Shown here: positions 1 to 13,200 of the stretch, in pieces
How the letters are laid out: each line of letters starts with the position of its first letter
Numbering within the stretch: the stretch's first letter is position 1
Assembly: GCA_003864495.1 (NCBI GenBank)
Contig: ML133387.1
Location: 2,169,905-2,233,904, forward strand
DNA: 64,000 nucleotides
Direction of reading: 5' to 3'
Source of the DNA: Nemopilema nomurai
Lineage: Eukaryota > Cnidaria > Scyphozoa > Rhizostomeae > Rhizostomatidae
Program-made: the position numbers and the translations under genes
The notes under the pieces: generated by a model
What the model saw: only the letters and a program-made list of their open reading frames with translations
What the model was told of the DNA's origin: nothing
Databases searched by the model: none

Positions 1-1264
1 AACGTATGCAGATAGGCTATTAACCTCGAGTCTCACTTCTGATTCAGAAGTCTTTCCAAAGAATCTTTTCTGTTTGCAGAGAAATTGACCGCATTATTAA
101 CACATATAGATCTATTTACATTGACTCGAAGCCATGGTATTAAGGAAAAACAAGCTCACCTCACGATAAATAAGACGAGATGTAGCCTTCGTTGTTCCAT
201 ACCTCTCTGTTGTTGGAAATGAGCCTTGTGATATTGCAATGGCAATGTGCGTCTTGGGGCACTTTTACCACAAAGATGTGCTCTGTTGAGTTGCTAGTCA
301 TTTGTGTTTCCATGCGAAGTCTATGATGAACCTGCAGAAAGTACTGTGTAATGAATTATTAAGACATTCCCTGGCACTTCACATAATCACGATGGGCTCG
401 TTTCAGTGCAATGTACGCCCTGCCATCGCGCACTTGCGTCATACTAGGCTTGGCAATACTGTATTGACTGGTGCTTTAATTCTTCCCGATCGGCAATTGC
501 GGCTCAACAAACAATGCCCATCAAGGCTGAAAGGCAAATCTAGAGCACGAAAAGTTAGTAACATGTTCCAAAGGTAATGTGTTAAGTTTCTGTTAAATTT
601 GGAGATCGTGTCAAGTCGATAATCTCCTTGAATTGTGACGCCGAGATTTTCCTAGAATGATGATAGAGTTCTTGGTGTTATTATTCTTCAGAGTTGATAA
701 ACGTGCGTATAAACAACAGACTGAAGATTGCATTCATCGATAATTGGGCGATGAAAGGGGGCAATTTAATGACCTGAATTTCATTTAGGAGTTTATCTAC
801 ATAATGAGAATACATATTTAATCAAAAGACGATTGGAAATCTTACTACACGCACTTTACCTGCTTCTAAGAAGAGAAGATTGACTCATTAGATGGAGTCA
901 CTGACGCCACGAAGACACGTGATGTGAACTTACATAATCTTCAGAACTTATTTGAGAAACATTACGTATGCGGTTGTGATTGGAACTCATGGCATGATTA
1001 ATGTGCGTAGAACTTTCTGGGATGTTCCACTGTAATCACAATAGGTATTTTTGTAATATACCGTAGTGATATGTTGTTGTATAAATAATGTCGCGTGCCC
1101 GTAGAAGCGGGATTTTCTTTGTGAGAGTTTGAAGGAAGTGTTGTTATGAGCTGAGTGATAAATTCGGTGTGGTAGAATCAAAAGGACTCTCTCTTTCTTC
1201 GTGGACTGCTAGTGTAGTCGTTTGCATTCGAAGCAAAATCGAGTTCACGACACTTTCGTTCTGT
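1..1264. other. No gene recognised
   Basis: Unique-looking AT-rich DNA. Open frames are short and resemble nothing known to me. No RNA gene or clear repeat seen. Confidence 0.5.
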
Positions 1265-1612
1265 CTGAGGTTCCCCTCAAGGTTTCACAGTGATTTTTGC
1301 CAAAGGATTTTGCTTATGGTTCTGTCTAAGTTGTATGTCATAGGTTTTCTGTGATTTTTGCCAATGGTTTTTGCCTATTGTTCTGTCTGACGTTCCTGTC
1401 ATGGGTTTTCTGTAATTTTTGCCAATGGTTTCTGCCTATTGTTCTGTCTGACGTTCCTGTCATGGTTTTTCTGTGATTTTTGCCAATGGTTTCTGCCTAT
1501 TGTTCTGTCTGACGTTCCTGTCATGGTTTTTCTGTGATTTTTGCCTATTGTTCTGTCTGACGTTCCTGTCATGGGTTTTCTGTAGTTTTTGCCAATGCTT
1601 TTTACCTGCTGA
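1265..1612. repeat. About 61-bp minisatellite
   Basis: Five to six imperfect tandem copies of a unit of about 61 bp containing TTTTTGCCAATGG and TTCTGTCTGACGTTCCTGTC. One copy is internally shortened. Both strands stay open through part of the array, giving low-complexity repeated peptides; the unit is not a multiple of three and the frame drifts, so I do not call a gene. Confidence 0.85.
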
Positions 1613-1892
1613 TTCGACCGCCCTGTTCGCTTCGTTGTTTATTTTCAAAACTTCCTAGGATCTACGAAGGTACTTTTGCTGTGAATCTTCCTTGTGATTT
1701 TCATGATATCTAATATTATTCACCAAAAAGTTTTTGAATCTTTTACTGATAGTGAAGAGTTTTCTATCATTTTCCAGCGCTAGAGAAAAATTTCATAGCT
1801 CAAGACACTTCAATAGAGCTGCAGGAGATTTCCGCGTTTCTTGAACCATTTGATACCGACTGCAATGAAAAGTGATACACTCCTATTTAATG

Positions 1893-2707
1893 AACATCAT
1901 GGGACGCTACCCCAGGGAAACGTAGACCTTGCCTAAACATCATGGGACGCTACCCCAGGGAAACGTAGACCTTGCCTAAACATCAAGGGACGCTACCCCA
2001 GGGAAACGTAGACCTTGCCTAAACATCATGGGACGCTACCCCAGGGAAACGTAGACCTTGCCTAAACATCATGGGACGCTACCCCAGGGAAACGTAGACC
2101 TTGCCTAAACATCATGGGACGCTACCCCAGGGAAACGTAGACCTTGCCTAAACATCATGGGACGCTACCCCAGGGAAACGTAGACCTTGCCTAAACATCA
2201 TGGGACGCTACCCCAGGGAAACGTAGACCTTGCCTAAACATCATGGGACGCTACCCCAGAGAAACGTAGACCTTGCCTAAAATCATGGGACGCTACCCCA
2301 GGGAAACGTAGACCTTGCCTAAACATCATGGGACGCTACCCCAGGGAAACGTAGACCTTGCCTAAACATCATGGGACGCTACCCCAGGGAAACGTAGACC
2401 TTGCCTAAACATCAAGGGACGCTACCCCAGGGAAACGTAGACCTTGCCTAAACATCATGGGACGCTACCCCAGGGAAACGTAGACCTTGCCTAAACATCA
2501 TGGGACGCTACCCCAGGGAAACGTAGACCTTGCCTAAACATCATGGGACGCTACCCCAGGGAAACGTAGACCTTGCCTAAACATCATGGGACGCTACCCC
2601 AGGGAAACGTAGACCTTGCCTAAACATCATGGGACGCTACCCCAGGGAAACGTAGACCTTGCCTAAACATCATGGGACGCTACCCCAGGGAAACGTAGAC
2701 CTTGCCT
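1893..2707. repeat. 43-bp tandem array, about 19 copies
   Basis: Head-to-tail array of a 43-bp unit containing ACGCTACCCCAGGGAAACGT. The copies are nearly identical: a few carry CATCAAGGG for CATCATGGG, one has CCAGAG for CCAGGG, and one lacks two bases. Such homogeneity suggests recent expansion or ongoing homogenisation. There are no unique spacers, so it is not a CRISPR array. Confidence 0.95.
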
Positions 2708-3362
2708 AGAACCTTAGCAATAACATGTGTTGCCTCCATGTTGCAAATTGGTCCGTGCTCAATGAAAACAGATTAATAGCCTAATTCAAGGAGTGTGTCT
2801 TTTATCTCAAAGCAACCTTAAGGCGAGAGCTCTCCTTAACATCCTTACATACATGTCACAAAATATACGTTTATCTTTGAGTATCAGCGAATTCACCTCC
2901 AGTTTATTGGAAGTCTATCATTGTCATGGTTCATGTGTTTACGAGTCAAAGATAGCCACGCAAATAATAAATGCTTTTCACAGAGTGCACAATTGCAAGC
3001 TTCTTCTAACTTTACTACTTTGCTACCATTTGCATTACGAGATGACTAAGTAACTGATCGTGAAAAAGCCTACAGGTAGAGCATATAGTTTAAAGTTCAA
3101 GGTGAATGTGAGAATGTAATATAAGGTTTATAGGTGCCACTGGTCCTCTTTCCATAAGCATTGGTGCCATTTCGTTTGTCTTCAACTAAGGTAACCACGC
3201 TGCCTTGCTGAGGGGGAACTAATTTTGATTGAAACATGGGTGCTTAGAGCTTGGATGCCTTGGACTCTAAATTTGATAAAGCCCGAGTAAAGATTTGTTA
3301 TCCTTTCAAACTGTCCCTTATGTCAGTGCATGTTTCGGCATCAAACAAGCTAGTGGAAGTAT
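2708..3362. other. Intergenic, 3' flank of gene A
   Basis: No gene recognised. It lies downstream of the stop codon of the minus-strand gene A and should hold its 3' UTR. Confidence 0.4.
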
Positions 3363-5780
3363 CTATTGGATAAGTATGAAAACCTGTCGAGGTGCAAAAT
3401 TTGAAAAAAGCCATGCGCCTCCAGACAGAGGGCTAGGTGACATGCGTAAAAGACCTACGCCTAAGAATGAATCTGGTGTTTTGCAGTTACTTTCCTGGTT
3501 GCCCATTATACCAATTCTGGCAGAGATAGTTTCACTTTTGCCAGTTTTGATATTTAGTCCCTGCCGGAGGCAATTGTTTTGAAGCGAGAAGGACACTGAA
3601 GCCAGGCGCTCCCAGCTCCGACTGTCTACTTTTGTAAATGAGCTTTCACCAGAAGCGAAAACATCAAGCAAGGAGCATGAGGCTTTTGGAATCATTAACC
3701 ATCTGGTTGTGTTCACCGCCGCGCCTTTAGCCTTCATTCCGATGCAGATTTTGTCAAAGGCGACATTGGAAAAGGCATTGAATTTGGCATTGCCATCGCT
3801 CAGATTGGTGTCTGCGTGACTGTGCAGTTCTGTATTAGTCCAGAGTGGCGAGTTGGCTTGGAAGACACTCTACGATAACAAATATAATGGCAATAATACC
3901 AAGCAATAATATCCCTAGCCGATACCTGCTTTAGAAAACAGATTATTCAAAACTAATTCGCTATTCTGCCGTTTTAAGTTTGATCGAATTTCTATCGAAT
4001 ACTTGCACGAAATGTTTGTATAAGGATTATGTTTTTTCACGGCACACTCTGGTGTAGTCAACAGTGCCATGACTTCTAGATTCTTCAGTGAAGAGAACGA
4101 AGAACATTAGGATTGTAAGCTGGTAAAACATCAGCTTCACTTGTCATTGTCAAGCGATTGGCTAACTCATTAAGTAAAAGCTCTTACTCAACAAAAGCTT
4201 CTAAAGGAATCTTCTCCTTTTTAAAAGCTACGCTGATCGGATGTCAAAATTTACCCACCGTATTACCGTCAACTTTCATGGCTAGCGTCCAGCCCCCTGG
4301 GCCGCATTCGTTACCCATCATGCAATAATGCTGACCAATGCTATCTAGGTGATAACTGTCACTTATAGCAACTCCCGAATCGTAAAGGCTCTTGCAGTTT
4401 TGGTGATCTGGAATGAAATAAATGCTATGAGCACGTGGGCAATAGACAGATTGCTTTCCATTCACAATTTTCAACGCTCTGCTGAAGCTGACCCAAGCAA
4501 CTTTTTTACTGGAAAGCAAAGAAGGCCAAACTTCCACTAGGCGGAAAATATCGAGGCGGAAAAATTTCCTGCGATCTAGAGCCCAATCTCCACTAGGCGG
4601 AAAATTGTCGCGCCGCGAAATGTAGGATCACTTTCTACTTTTCGCTAGTCGGCATTTTCCGCCTCGACAGTTTCCCGCCTAGTGGAGATTGGGCTTAACT
4701 GGCTAATTGAAATTATCGCGGCGTAAAATGCCGATTAGCGAAAAGTAGAAAATCATCCAACTTTTGCGGCACGACAATTTTTCTTCTTAGTAGAGATTGG
4801 GCTTAAGGCAGCATATTTGTTGTGTTCCACAATATACCCAGATATCCAGAGCGAAAAATTTACTCAGCTCGTAAACCGTTTAATTTTCCGAAAGGGAAGC
4901 TTATTTGCGATAGACATTTTGACTACGAAGGCATGTCTTATATTACACGGGATCAAAAGGCAGTTATTACGTCTGATTGGGTCAAACCACCCGCTGAAAG
5001 TCTGATAAGCCAATGAGCAGTTGACGCAACGGTACCCAGGGCATGCGCAATCATCGGTACAAAATTGATTTGTGCCACAAGGGTTCTGTTCCTGGCAAAG
5101 TGAGCCAATCTAAAAATGATAAGTCAAAGGATTATGAGAAGGTCGATGAACAATCGTCTTGTACGGCGACTTTCCTGAATAGAATGATTATGAGGTGATA
5201 TTGCTAGAGAGGTTAAAATGGAAGAGAGCATCTCATAGAATGGTAAAGAAGGAGACGTTACAGCGTAGTGTAATACAGAATGCATAACATTGTAAGTGTG
5301 GCTTAATGTGATGCGATGGAATGCGCGATGTAGGACAATAAAAAGATGCGACACTAGCTTGAAAGCTAAAAATGTTGTAACACCAAAACTATGACACTGT
5401 TAGAAGAGACAAATGTAAACGAATGTAGTGGCTAGCATACATTTAAAGCATTTTGTTTATTAAATATCATACTCACTAATCTAGAGAACTGGTTTGTGGC
5501 ATAGTAAGTCCAGCCCCTTCTTGCCAGCAGTGTCCCAGGTTTGGAGACATTAGTTTGGCTGTTCAGTTCACAGTTGTCCACTCCCGATTGCCTGTGGTTG
5601 ATCGCTTTACAGTCAGATGTGAAGATGCACTGCTGTTTGCATTCATTCAAGGACCCCGTTAGAGTCAGGATTACGTTGTGCGCCAGTGCATGTCCCACTG
5701 CCGATACTGAGAAATTGGCTTCTATTTTGCACGGCAGCCGTAGGATCCACCCCACGCCTTCGTTTGGAATCAGCAGCAAG
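3363..5780 (-). CDS. Gene A: PAN/apple, EGF-like, fibrinogen-like secreted protein (partial)
   Basis: Exons read on the minus strand: 5477-5780 (304 bp; end of signal peptide, then PAN domain), 4971-5109 (139 bp; cysteine-rich EGF-like module), 4255-4407 (153 bp; N-terminal part of a fibrinogen-like domain with CGPGGWTLAMKVDG) and 3363-3869 (507 bp; C-terminal part, stop TAG). Splice phases are 2, 0, 1 and 1 entering these exons, except that the last exon starts in phase 0, so one short exon between 4255 and 3869 is missing from my model. The first exon with the start codon was not found. The terminal exon has the RIGIMGN and CKTPDS motifs seen in B and C but diverges after about residue 120 (SPSPLSGGAWLFS). 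Likely an extracellular recognition or matrix protein. Similar cnidarian domains are, from memory, often labelled skeletal organic matrix protein 5-like. A foldback element sits in the intron at 4521-4806. Confidence 0.8.
4521..4806. mobile_element. TTAA-flanked foldback MITE with a second copy nested inside
   Basis: The outer element has inverted ends around CCACTAGGCGGAAAAT and AGTAGAGATTGGGC and is followed by TTAA. At 4581-4694 it is interrupted by a second element of the same family (ends GCCCAATCTCCACTAGG and CTAGTGGAGATTGGGC, then TTAA). The uninterrupted relative at 57656-57815 shows the original sequence across the insertion point. TTAA targets and inverted ends are typical of piggyBac-like non-autonomous elements; the family assignment is inference. 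It lies in an intron of gene A. Confidence 0.8.
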
Positions 5781-6894
5781 CTGATGGCCAAATAAATTTG
5801 GAACTTTGAGAAGGTGACATGCTTAAGCAACTGTGGTAAAGTAGCTTCTGAGACAACATTCCGCTTATGAAAATCATGTTTTGTGAAAGGATCATTTAAT
5901 AACACATCTAAGACAGACTCTACACTGAATTCAGCAATTTAATGTCCTAGTAACTGATTAAATGCACTGGACCATGGCTAAGTTGTTTCTGAAGCTTATG
6001 AGCTAATCGTTGGTTCTGAAGTAGTCTCTTCTTTATAACTTACTTTGATATTCCTAGTAGAATCTCAAAATGAGGAAGACGTAAGAAGTTATCGCAAATC
6101 TCTACTCCACAACATTGATCTATCTTTCTGATCCGCCTCGCCATTAGATGCGTCATTTTGACAGCAAAATCACAATATTACGAAACAAAGTAAAGTAAGT
6201 CTAAACATTGGCATCGTTGATATAAACGTTTTCACCAAGATCTTCACTTTAACAATGAAAATTAAGCTTTACCAAGGGGCTTTGCAACCAGGGACTTGTC
6301 AAGCTGCAGATTTCAAAGGTGCTTACTCACCTAAGATCTTTTATCTTTCTTATGTGGCCGTTATTGCATGGCTCTAAAGCAGCTCAAAATTAGATAATTC
6401 AAAAAGGGCACAGCAATTGCTAAACCATGGCTGCACCACACTAACACCACTAAAGTCTTATTCAACGGAACATAATGGGCTGTTAGCTCAACTAAAATGA
6501 GTTATTTCTGCCTACATCTGATCACTTTCACAGTCAGTGTTATCGTCGAAGCCCGGTTGAGGCAAAAGGTCAAAGAACCACTGGCCCTAATTAAAGGCAC
6601 TTCATCTTACCTTATGAGAAGAAGATAGGCCGCGAATGAAGTGACATCCATGTTTTCCTTGTTCTACAAGGTAACCTCTAACAGTGAAGCGGATTCAAGT
6701 TTAACACGAGTTACGAGCTCTGTATGAAGACTACTTAATTATTAATGAAAACTGATTGTATTTCTAAAACTACTCATATCAGGGGCTATCATCGGATAGC
6801 CTTTTGAATTACTGCATTCAGAGCATTTAAAATGTTATCTGCAGTACAATGAGGAGGATTTCTTAGTGTATTATTTAGGGTAAAGACTGGCATG
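5781..6894. other. Upstream region of gene A, no exon recognised
   Basis: It should contain the first exon and promoter of gene A, or a long first intron. I could not pick a convincing ATG exon ending in phase 2. Confidence 0.4.
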
Positions 6895-7095
6895 TGTCCA
6901 AATCTTCTTCTTCTTCTGTTCTTCTTCTTCTGGGCACCAAAATACTTCTTCTTCTTCTTCTTCTGTACACTTAAATACTTCTCCTTCTTCTTCTTCTTCT
7001 GTACGCTTAAATACTTCTCCTTCCTCTTCTTCTTCTTCTTCTGTACGCTTAAATACTTCTTCCTATTCTTCTGTACACTAAAATACTTCTTCTAC
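6895..7095. repeat. CTT microsatellite with interspersed 30-bp unit
   Basis: Runs of CTT alternate with copies of TGTACACTTAAATACTTCT, giving a compound satellite. The phenylalanine-rich open frame across it is a by-product of the repeat. Confidence 0.9.
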
Positions 7096-7109
7096 TGGTC
7101 GGGCGGCTA

Positions 7110-9450
7110 AGTAACGCCAACTCGAGCATTCGGCACTGACAGCTGGCAACCCAGTGCTAAAGTTTGCCAAGAAAGGAAGGAGGAAGGAATCCTTAAATAC
7201 AATTCGCTGTATGTAGGGGAAAAGTGGAGTTTTCAGGTGGCTATGGGATTTTGAACATAAAGCATCGTACTCCTAAAGTAGTAAAGCTTTTGTAATTACC
7301 ATCCAATTCATCAGGTTTGGCGATATGAAGTAGAAGAGCACTGCGTCAAGCAATGTTGTACAAGCGAAGACGAAATTTGGCAACTGATGATGACACAGTT
7401 ATAGATGGGATGATAGGCAACATAGAGGTATTCAGTCATGTTTTCTTTCCGTACACGCTTTGTTGACCTCGAATAAAATTGTGTTGAATAAAGCCCACCA
7501 CTCTAACATTGTTTACAATCAAACTTACTTAACTGCACTCATAAATGCATTTGGTTATGTAAGAAAATCGACTTAATCATTCTGAACATCATATCACTGT
7601 TGCTTTGAGATTGTTCGTAGCGTATGGTTCAATTTCGAAAAACTTGGCTCTCGTTTTGATGAACCCATTTTTAATTAAAGTCCAACTGAATTCATCAACA
7701 AGTTTGATTACTCGAAAAGCAAGCATTTGTTAATTAGTTCTGCTATCACGCTGCTCTGAAAAACTGCCGCTGATTTCTATTGAATGTTTTTACTTTAGTG
7801 ACTATCACAGCCAGCGTTGCTGACTACAATTCAGTTTACCATTCAGCACTGTTGCGTGATTTCAATCGCATCATGCATAAGACATCACAGCATGTCTTTG
7901 AAAGAAAAACACACACCAGCATCTCAGCCTGTTTTCACTCTAGAACCGACTTTGTATTTTCAAAGCAAACATTAGAAGAGAAACCGGTCTCGATCAAAAT
8001 CTATTTCCAAGGAAACTTTTCAATGTTAACTTTTATGATATACAGTAAAGTTCATAGGTTCAGGCTGATTTTTTCCTACTTTTAGGGTCCGCAAAAACAG
8101 CTTGAAAGTGTTCTTGGCGTGTTGTCATTCAAAATTGATTTAGAAATTAAATTGTGAACAAAACTGCCAGCATATGACAGATAAAATATTGTTCAAGTTG
8201 AAGTCTCTATCAACAAGTGGATGGAAGTCACTTCAATACCATGGCATTAATACCACATAGGGAGGGTCAGCAGTTCTTGTAATGCAAAACTTTAACCTCA
8301 GCATATTTAAAAACAGAAACAGTAAGATGTCTGTATGCAGCTCATTTTAAAACCTTGGGCCGAGACATTGAAGTCATCAGAGCCATCGGCTGGGAGCCAA
8401 CAGTCAGATTTCAAACAGTCTCTCGTTTGCTGACAATCTATCGTGCCATTTGTCAAGATTCTCACCGTGTTCCAATACTACTAATTTTGTCTGAATGGGT
8501 TTTAAACAGCATGTTAGTTCTACTCTTCTTTTTGCTGCCTAATTGCCGCCCCCCCCGCTAATTAATTTTTGAAAATTCTTCCAACTCCCCTGCTCTCCTC
8601 AGGTCCCCGTTGCAAATTGATTCTGGCACTTTTGTGTCAGTTCTGTAGTGAAAAAAAATCAAAACATTTGTGATTTATGTCTGCATCAAATTGAATTCTG
8701 AAAGGTATTGCGTTTCACTGGACCCAGTCTATTAACAGGCATCTGTGAGCGGCAAGAAATTTAAAGCACGAAGCACAACATATTCAAATTCCCCGCTGTC
8801 TCAAAGAAAATTAGCACAATCTGATCGAGGCTCTGGATATTTCTTAAGAAGCATGTCTTTATCTTCATTGAAATGAACATGCATCCTTTTAGAGTGCTTT
8901 TTACTTTCTGAAACATGGCAACATAGGCCCGCCCGAAGGCCGAGCCAACAAACCCTCCTTCATTCCTGTTGCTTGCCATACTCCTGTGGAGCTTTCCAGC
9001 TAAAGGAACAGTAATTCCAATCCTAAATACTGTCATAAATGAACACACGCTAGCTTACAATCTCTGTCAAAAGTAGTTGGAGCACCGTGGGATTTTTGTG
9101 ATTTCCCTACCCCTGTTCTATTTGCGTCTCTCCTTTGTAGCTGTAACCCCCTTGCCCCCTTAAACAATCTTGCATCTTTAAACATTGTTTGCGGGGCGTG
9201 GGGATTTGGCAACTTGCGCGATGCGTAAATTAGGGCAAGTGTTCTATGACTTTGGCAGAGATTTGGGGAATTGTACCAGTCTTTGATCAATTCATACCCT
9301 ATCATCAATTATCAATTCATATGAATTTGGTTGAAGGTAACTAGTTTTAGGCAGTTCAAAGACTTTTCCAATCTTCATTTTTTCTGAATCTTACAGCCTT
9401 GTATCCAAAGGCACCAAATATGGAGAGTGCAATCATTTTCAAATGAATAC
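7110..9450. other. No gene recognised; repeat-like
   Basis: There are unrecognised open frames at 7780-8085 (+), 8761-9048 (-) and 9033-9308 (-). The stretch near 9060 (CTGTCAAAAGTA, CACCGT) resembles one near 23455, which suggests a dispersed repeat. A C-run lies near 8550. Confidence 0.4.
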
Positions 9451-9683
9451 TTATTGCTGTTATACACAAGCTACTATATAAGCTATGTACCAAGGTTTCA
9501 CAAAATTCAATATAAGAAAAGGTTCAGTTGACGGAACAGATATTAATTACAAAAGGGCATATACTGCTTATCGCTGTAATACACAAGCTACTATAAAAGC
9601 TATGTACCAAGGTTTCACAAAATCAACATAAGAAAAGGTTCAGTTGACGGAACACATATTAATTACAAAAGGGCATATACTGC
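9451..9683. repeat. 117-bp tandem duplication
   Basis: Two adjacent copies of a 117-bp unit (second copy from 9568), about 95 percent identical by eye. Each contains TACACAAGCTACTAT and GGTTCAGTTGACGGAACA. Confidence 0.9.
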
Positions 9684-10287
9684 AAAAGGAAATATACAAG
9701 TCAACACAATGTCCCAGTGAGCATTACTTTATACTTGTGCTCATCCTCTTTTTATTGTCTTATTATGAAGTTACGAAAGAACGTACAAATCTCCTTGAGC
9801 ACGTCAAAAAACAACCTGTTAGATATTAACAGTTAATGTTCACCCAAGAAAGGCTTCTCAAGGGTGGGTATTTGCAGATCCCTAAGTTCAACCAATCGAT
9901 TCCCACTATGCCTCAGACCGATGACATAAATTCAAGGAGACGTCATGCAAAATACTGGTCCATTCTTCGAAAGACTTTGAAGAGACAAAGGCACAGGGGC
10001 TAACCACGCTCAACGACATTCCAAGCACTGCGGAGTCACTTGTCCACATAATGATGAATAGGCGATGGAACAGGGTCAGGAAAACTACAAAGCGGGAATG
10101 CCAATTTGTTTTACGAGTTCTCATAATCCAAATGCTTCAAGATGCCATCAAATAGTGGAACAACCTGTTGGTTAATGGGTGCAATAGCTTTTACCATTCT
10201 AAAAATAAGAAATGCAATATTATGTGTGCACCTATAGCTACAGGCCACGCCTACAGTGCATGACTACCGTCTAACAGTGTGTATATG
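9684..10287. other. 3' flank of gene B
   Basis: The part from about 10126 to 10287 is homologous to 17405-17536 downstream of gene C (shared AAATGCTTCAAGATGCCATC and GAAATGCAATATTATG). The B/C duplication therefore included the 3' UTR. Confidence 0.6.
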
Positions 10288-13200
10288 TTATTGAATGAAA
10301 ATGTATGCTTCTTTCTTGACATAGCGAGTTCCACTATAAGCCTGGTCTATTCTTCCAGTAAGTCCTACACCAATGTTAGAGTCTGGTGTCCTGCACTCAT
10401 TTTCGTTGTTTCCCATAATGCCAATTCTGGCAAAGATAGACTGGATGCCGTCTTGCTTTATGTTGAATCCCTGTCTGTGACAATTTATTTGTAGTGGATT
10501 GCCATTTTCTGGCACTAAATCCCTCCACTTTTGCACACTTATATTTGTAAATGAGCTTTCACCAGAAGCGAAAACATCAAGCAAGGAGCATGAGGCTTTT
10601 GGAATCATTAACCATCTGGTTGTGTCCACTGTCGCGCCTTTAGCCTTCATTCCGATGCAGATTTTCTCAAAGGCGACATTGGAAAAGGCATTGAATTTGG
10701 CATTTCCGTCATTGAGATTGGTACTTGCCTGATTGTGTAGGTCTTCATTGGTCCAGAGCAGTGAATTCGCTGCAAACGTGCCCTAACGATTTGTATGAAT
10801 AGCAAGTTAGTTTTGTGGTTGGTGGAAGAATAAGAAATTTAATGTGTACATACGTAAGCCATTTTGACACTCACAAAAGTGTCAGCAAGACAGATGTTGT
10901 CATTATTTCAGCTGAAGACATCCTTTCAGAAATTGAAGAATAAATGTGCATTAGTATTAAAGTAGCTTGATCCAACAATCATTATGAAATGTGCTCAATG
11001 ACATATTTACCAACATGGGCGTACTGTACCCGGTCTTCAGTTTCAAGAGGACCCGAGCACAGTTTGGAAAGCCTACATGAAATGGTGTTGATGAATTGAG
11101 AAGCATGACAAAAAGTTTGTTTCGTATACTTTAAGGAGCCCCAATCAAATTTGGGCCCAGGGCCCCGGCAGTCCTGAACGTGGCCCTGATTGTGCTATGA
11201 AACTAGAAAGATTGTGCTATGAGACTTTGAAGGCAAAGAAATCTGAATCACCTCTCCAATGATGGAAACAGCAGTTCATACTACTTTATAAATATTGAAT
11301 GTGCAACAGCTGGCAAGCTAAACATGCACTTGAAGCACGACGTTAAATATCGAGAGAGGCTAAGCAGGTTGCAAAGGCAGATTCCCCAAAGCCGGCCATC
11401 CTGCTTGTTCTTCACACAAAGATGTCGGTTCTCAAACCACAATGAATCCCCAAATACAATGACAGCTGATTTGGCTTCATTTTAATATTCTTCCTGCAGT
11501 TTCAAAACTGCATTATTAAGAATCGTAAGCAGTGTGGGCAAACATCATTTATTACCAACCGTTTGGCCGTCAAGTTTCATGGCCAGTGTCCAACCACCAG
11601 GACCACAGAAGCCATTCATCATGCAGTAATGTGGCCCGATGCCGTCTAGATCGTAAGTGCCATTTGCTGTCGACCCAGAGGAGTGGAGGCTTTTGCAGCT
11701 CTGCTGATCTGCAATGGAATGCGTTTGACACTTAGGCCCCGTTTACACGGTAACGGATCCGCATAGAACTGGCTACGATAGGCCTTGCGTTTACACGGGC
11801 AGGGTAGAGATCCGTACCTTTTTGGGTACGATTAGAGAGTGAATCCATTTGGATCCGTTTCTTCATCGGCGCCGTGTAAACGGGTGGATACGGATCCGCA
11901 AAGGCACGTCAGTGAAACGAGACCACCAAAATATTTTAGGATCCGGTCTCGTGTAAATGCTTGTGCATCATACCCATATCGTACCTAAAATGTCCAGGTC
12001 TTTGTGATCCGTCCCTTTCTCTCTCTTAATCATCTTAAGCAATGAAAAAACAAACAGTGTGACTTCTCTTACATTTTTTCAGGACCATTTATCTCCCTCC
12101 TATTTATGGGTGGGCACTTTTTTAAGCATGAAAGAGAAACTTCCAAACATAATCGTTAGTCTCTCGGAGGTGTTTTAAGTCGTGAATGTCTTTTTGTCAA
12201 ACATTTCTTGTTTCAATCCAGAGCATGCTCGGATTTTTCCCTTTGTGATTCTATTCATCATGTCATCAACATAGAAGATGCATTGAGGAAGAACGCTGCC
12301 TTAACCTTTACCGAACCCCTTCTGGCTGCATTGCAAAATACGGAAATTTGATATCACGAGCGTCAAATTAGTTAACGAGTTCAAGGCTAATTCGCAATTT
12401 CAGAAGTAATCGCACCAAACCCCGCAGTTAAAAGTCTCTATGGTCCCTAGTCGTAATAAGACATGTTGCAAAGACACGATCAGCAAAAAGGGCAAACTTA
12501 CAACTGTTTGAGATAAACCATCCATAGGAAACTTCAAAGAACGCCGAACATCTGACACAGCGGTATCCAGGGCATGCGCAGTCGTCAATGCAGAACTCAG
12601 CTGCTCTGCAAGGATTCTTTTTCTGACAAAAGGAGCCAATCTGAAATGCAAGGTCATAGAGATGCAAAAAAGAAATCTTTCATAAGCTGGGAATCCTTCA
12701 CATCAAAGGGGGACCAATATACATGTGACGAAATGCACCCACGTTCTTTCGAAAGTGGGACCCCAATAATGAGAAACTTCTTGAATTTATGCACAAATCT
12801 ATAACCATGTACGTAAGCTTTGCAAGCTATTCAAAACTATGTTCATCACGTCTAATTTCTCTGGGCCTAAACAAAATGAGCGTCCCCCCATGACCAGTCA
12901 TAAAGATTGACTCAAGGAAAATGATGCAGTTGCAATTTTTGTAGAACATACACTTTGAATTTCCAAATGACCACACTCATTTGAGAGCTGGTCACGCCAT
13001 ATGAGCACTTTTAGAGATAGACAACCACCTCAAAAGAAGAATGCCAGTCCGTCGCTGTATACATGATAGACTAGCACAGAAGCATGCTTGACAGATAAGT
13101 GTTGTATACTCACTAATCTAGTAAACTGATTGGTGGCAAAGTAAGTCCAGCCGCTTCTTGCAACCAGTGCCCCAGGCTTTGTGACATCAGTTTCGCTGTT

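Noticed and set aside
1893..2707. Possible CRISPR-like array
   Set aside because: Units are head-to-tail with no unique spacers, in a eukaryotic genome.
6892..7110. Phe-rich small protein
   Set aside because: Translation of a CTT microsatellite.
8761..9308. Overlapping minus frames with protein-like composition
   Set aside because: Resemblance to sequence near 23455 suggests a dispersed repeat; no domain recognised.
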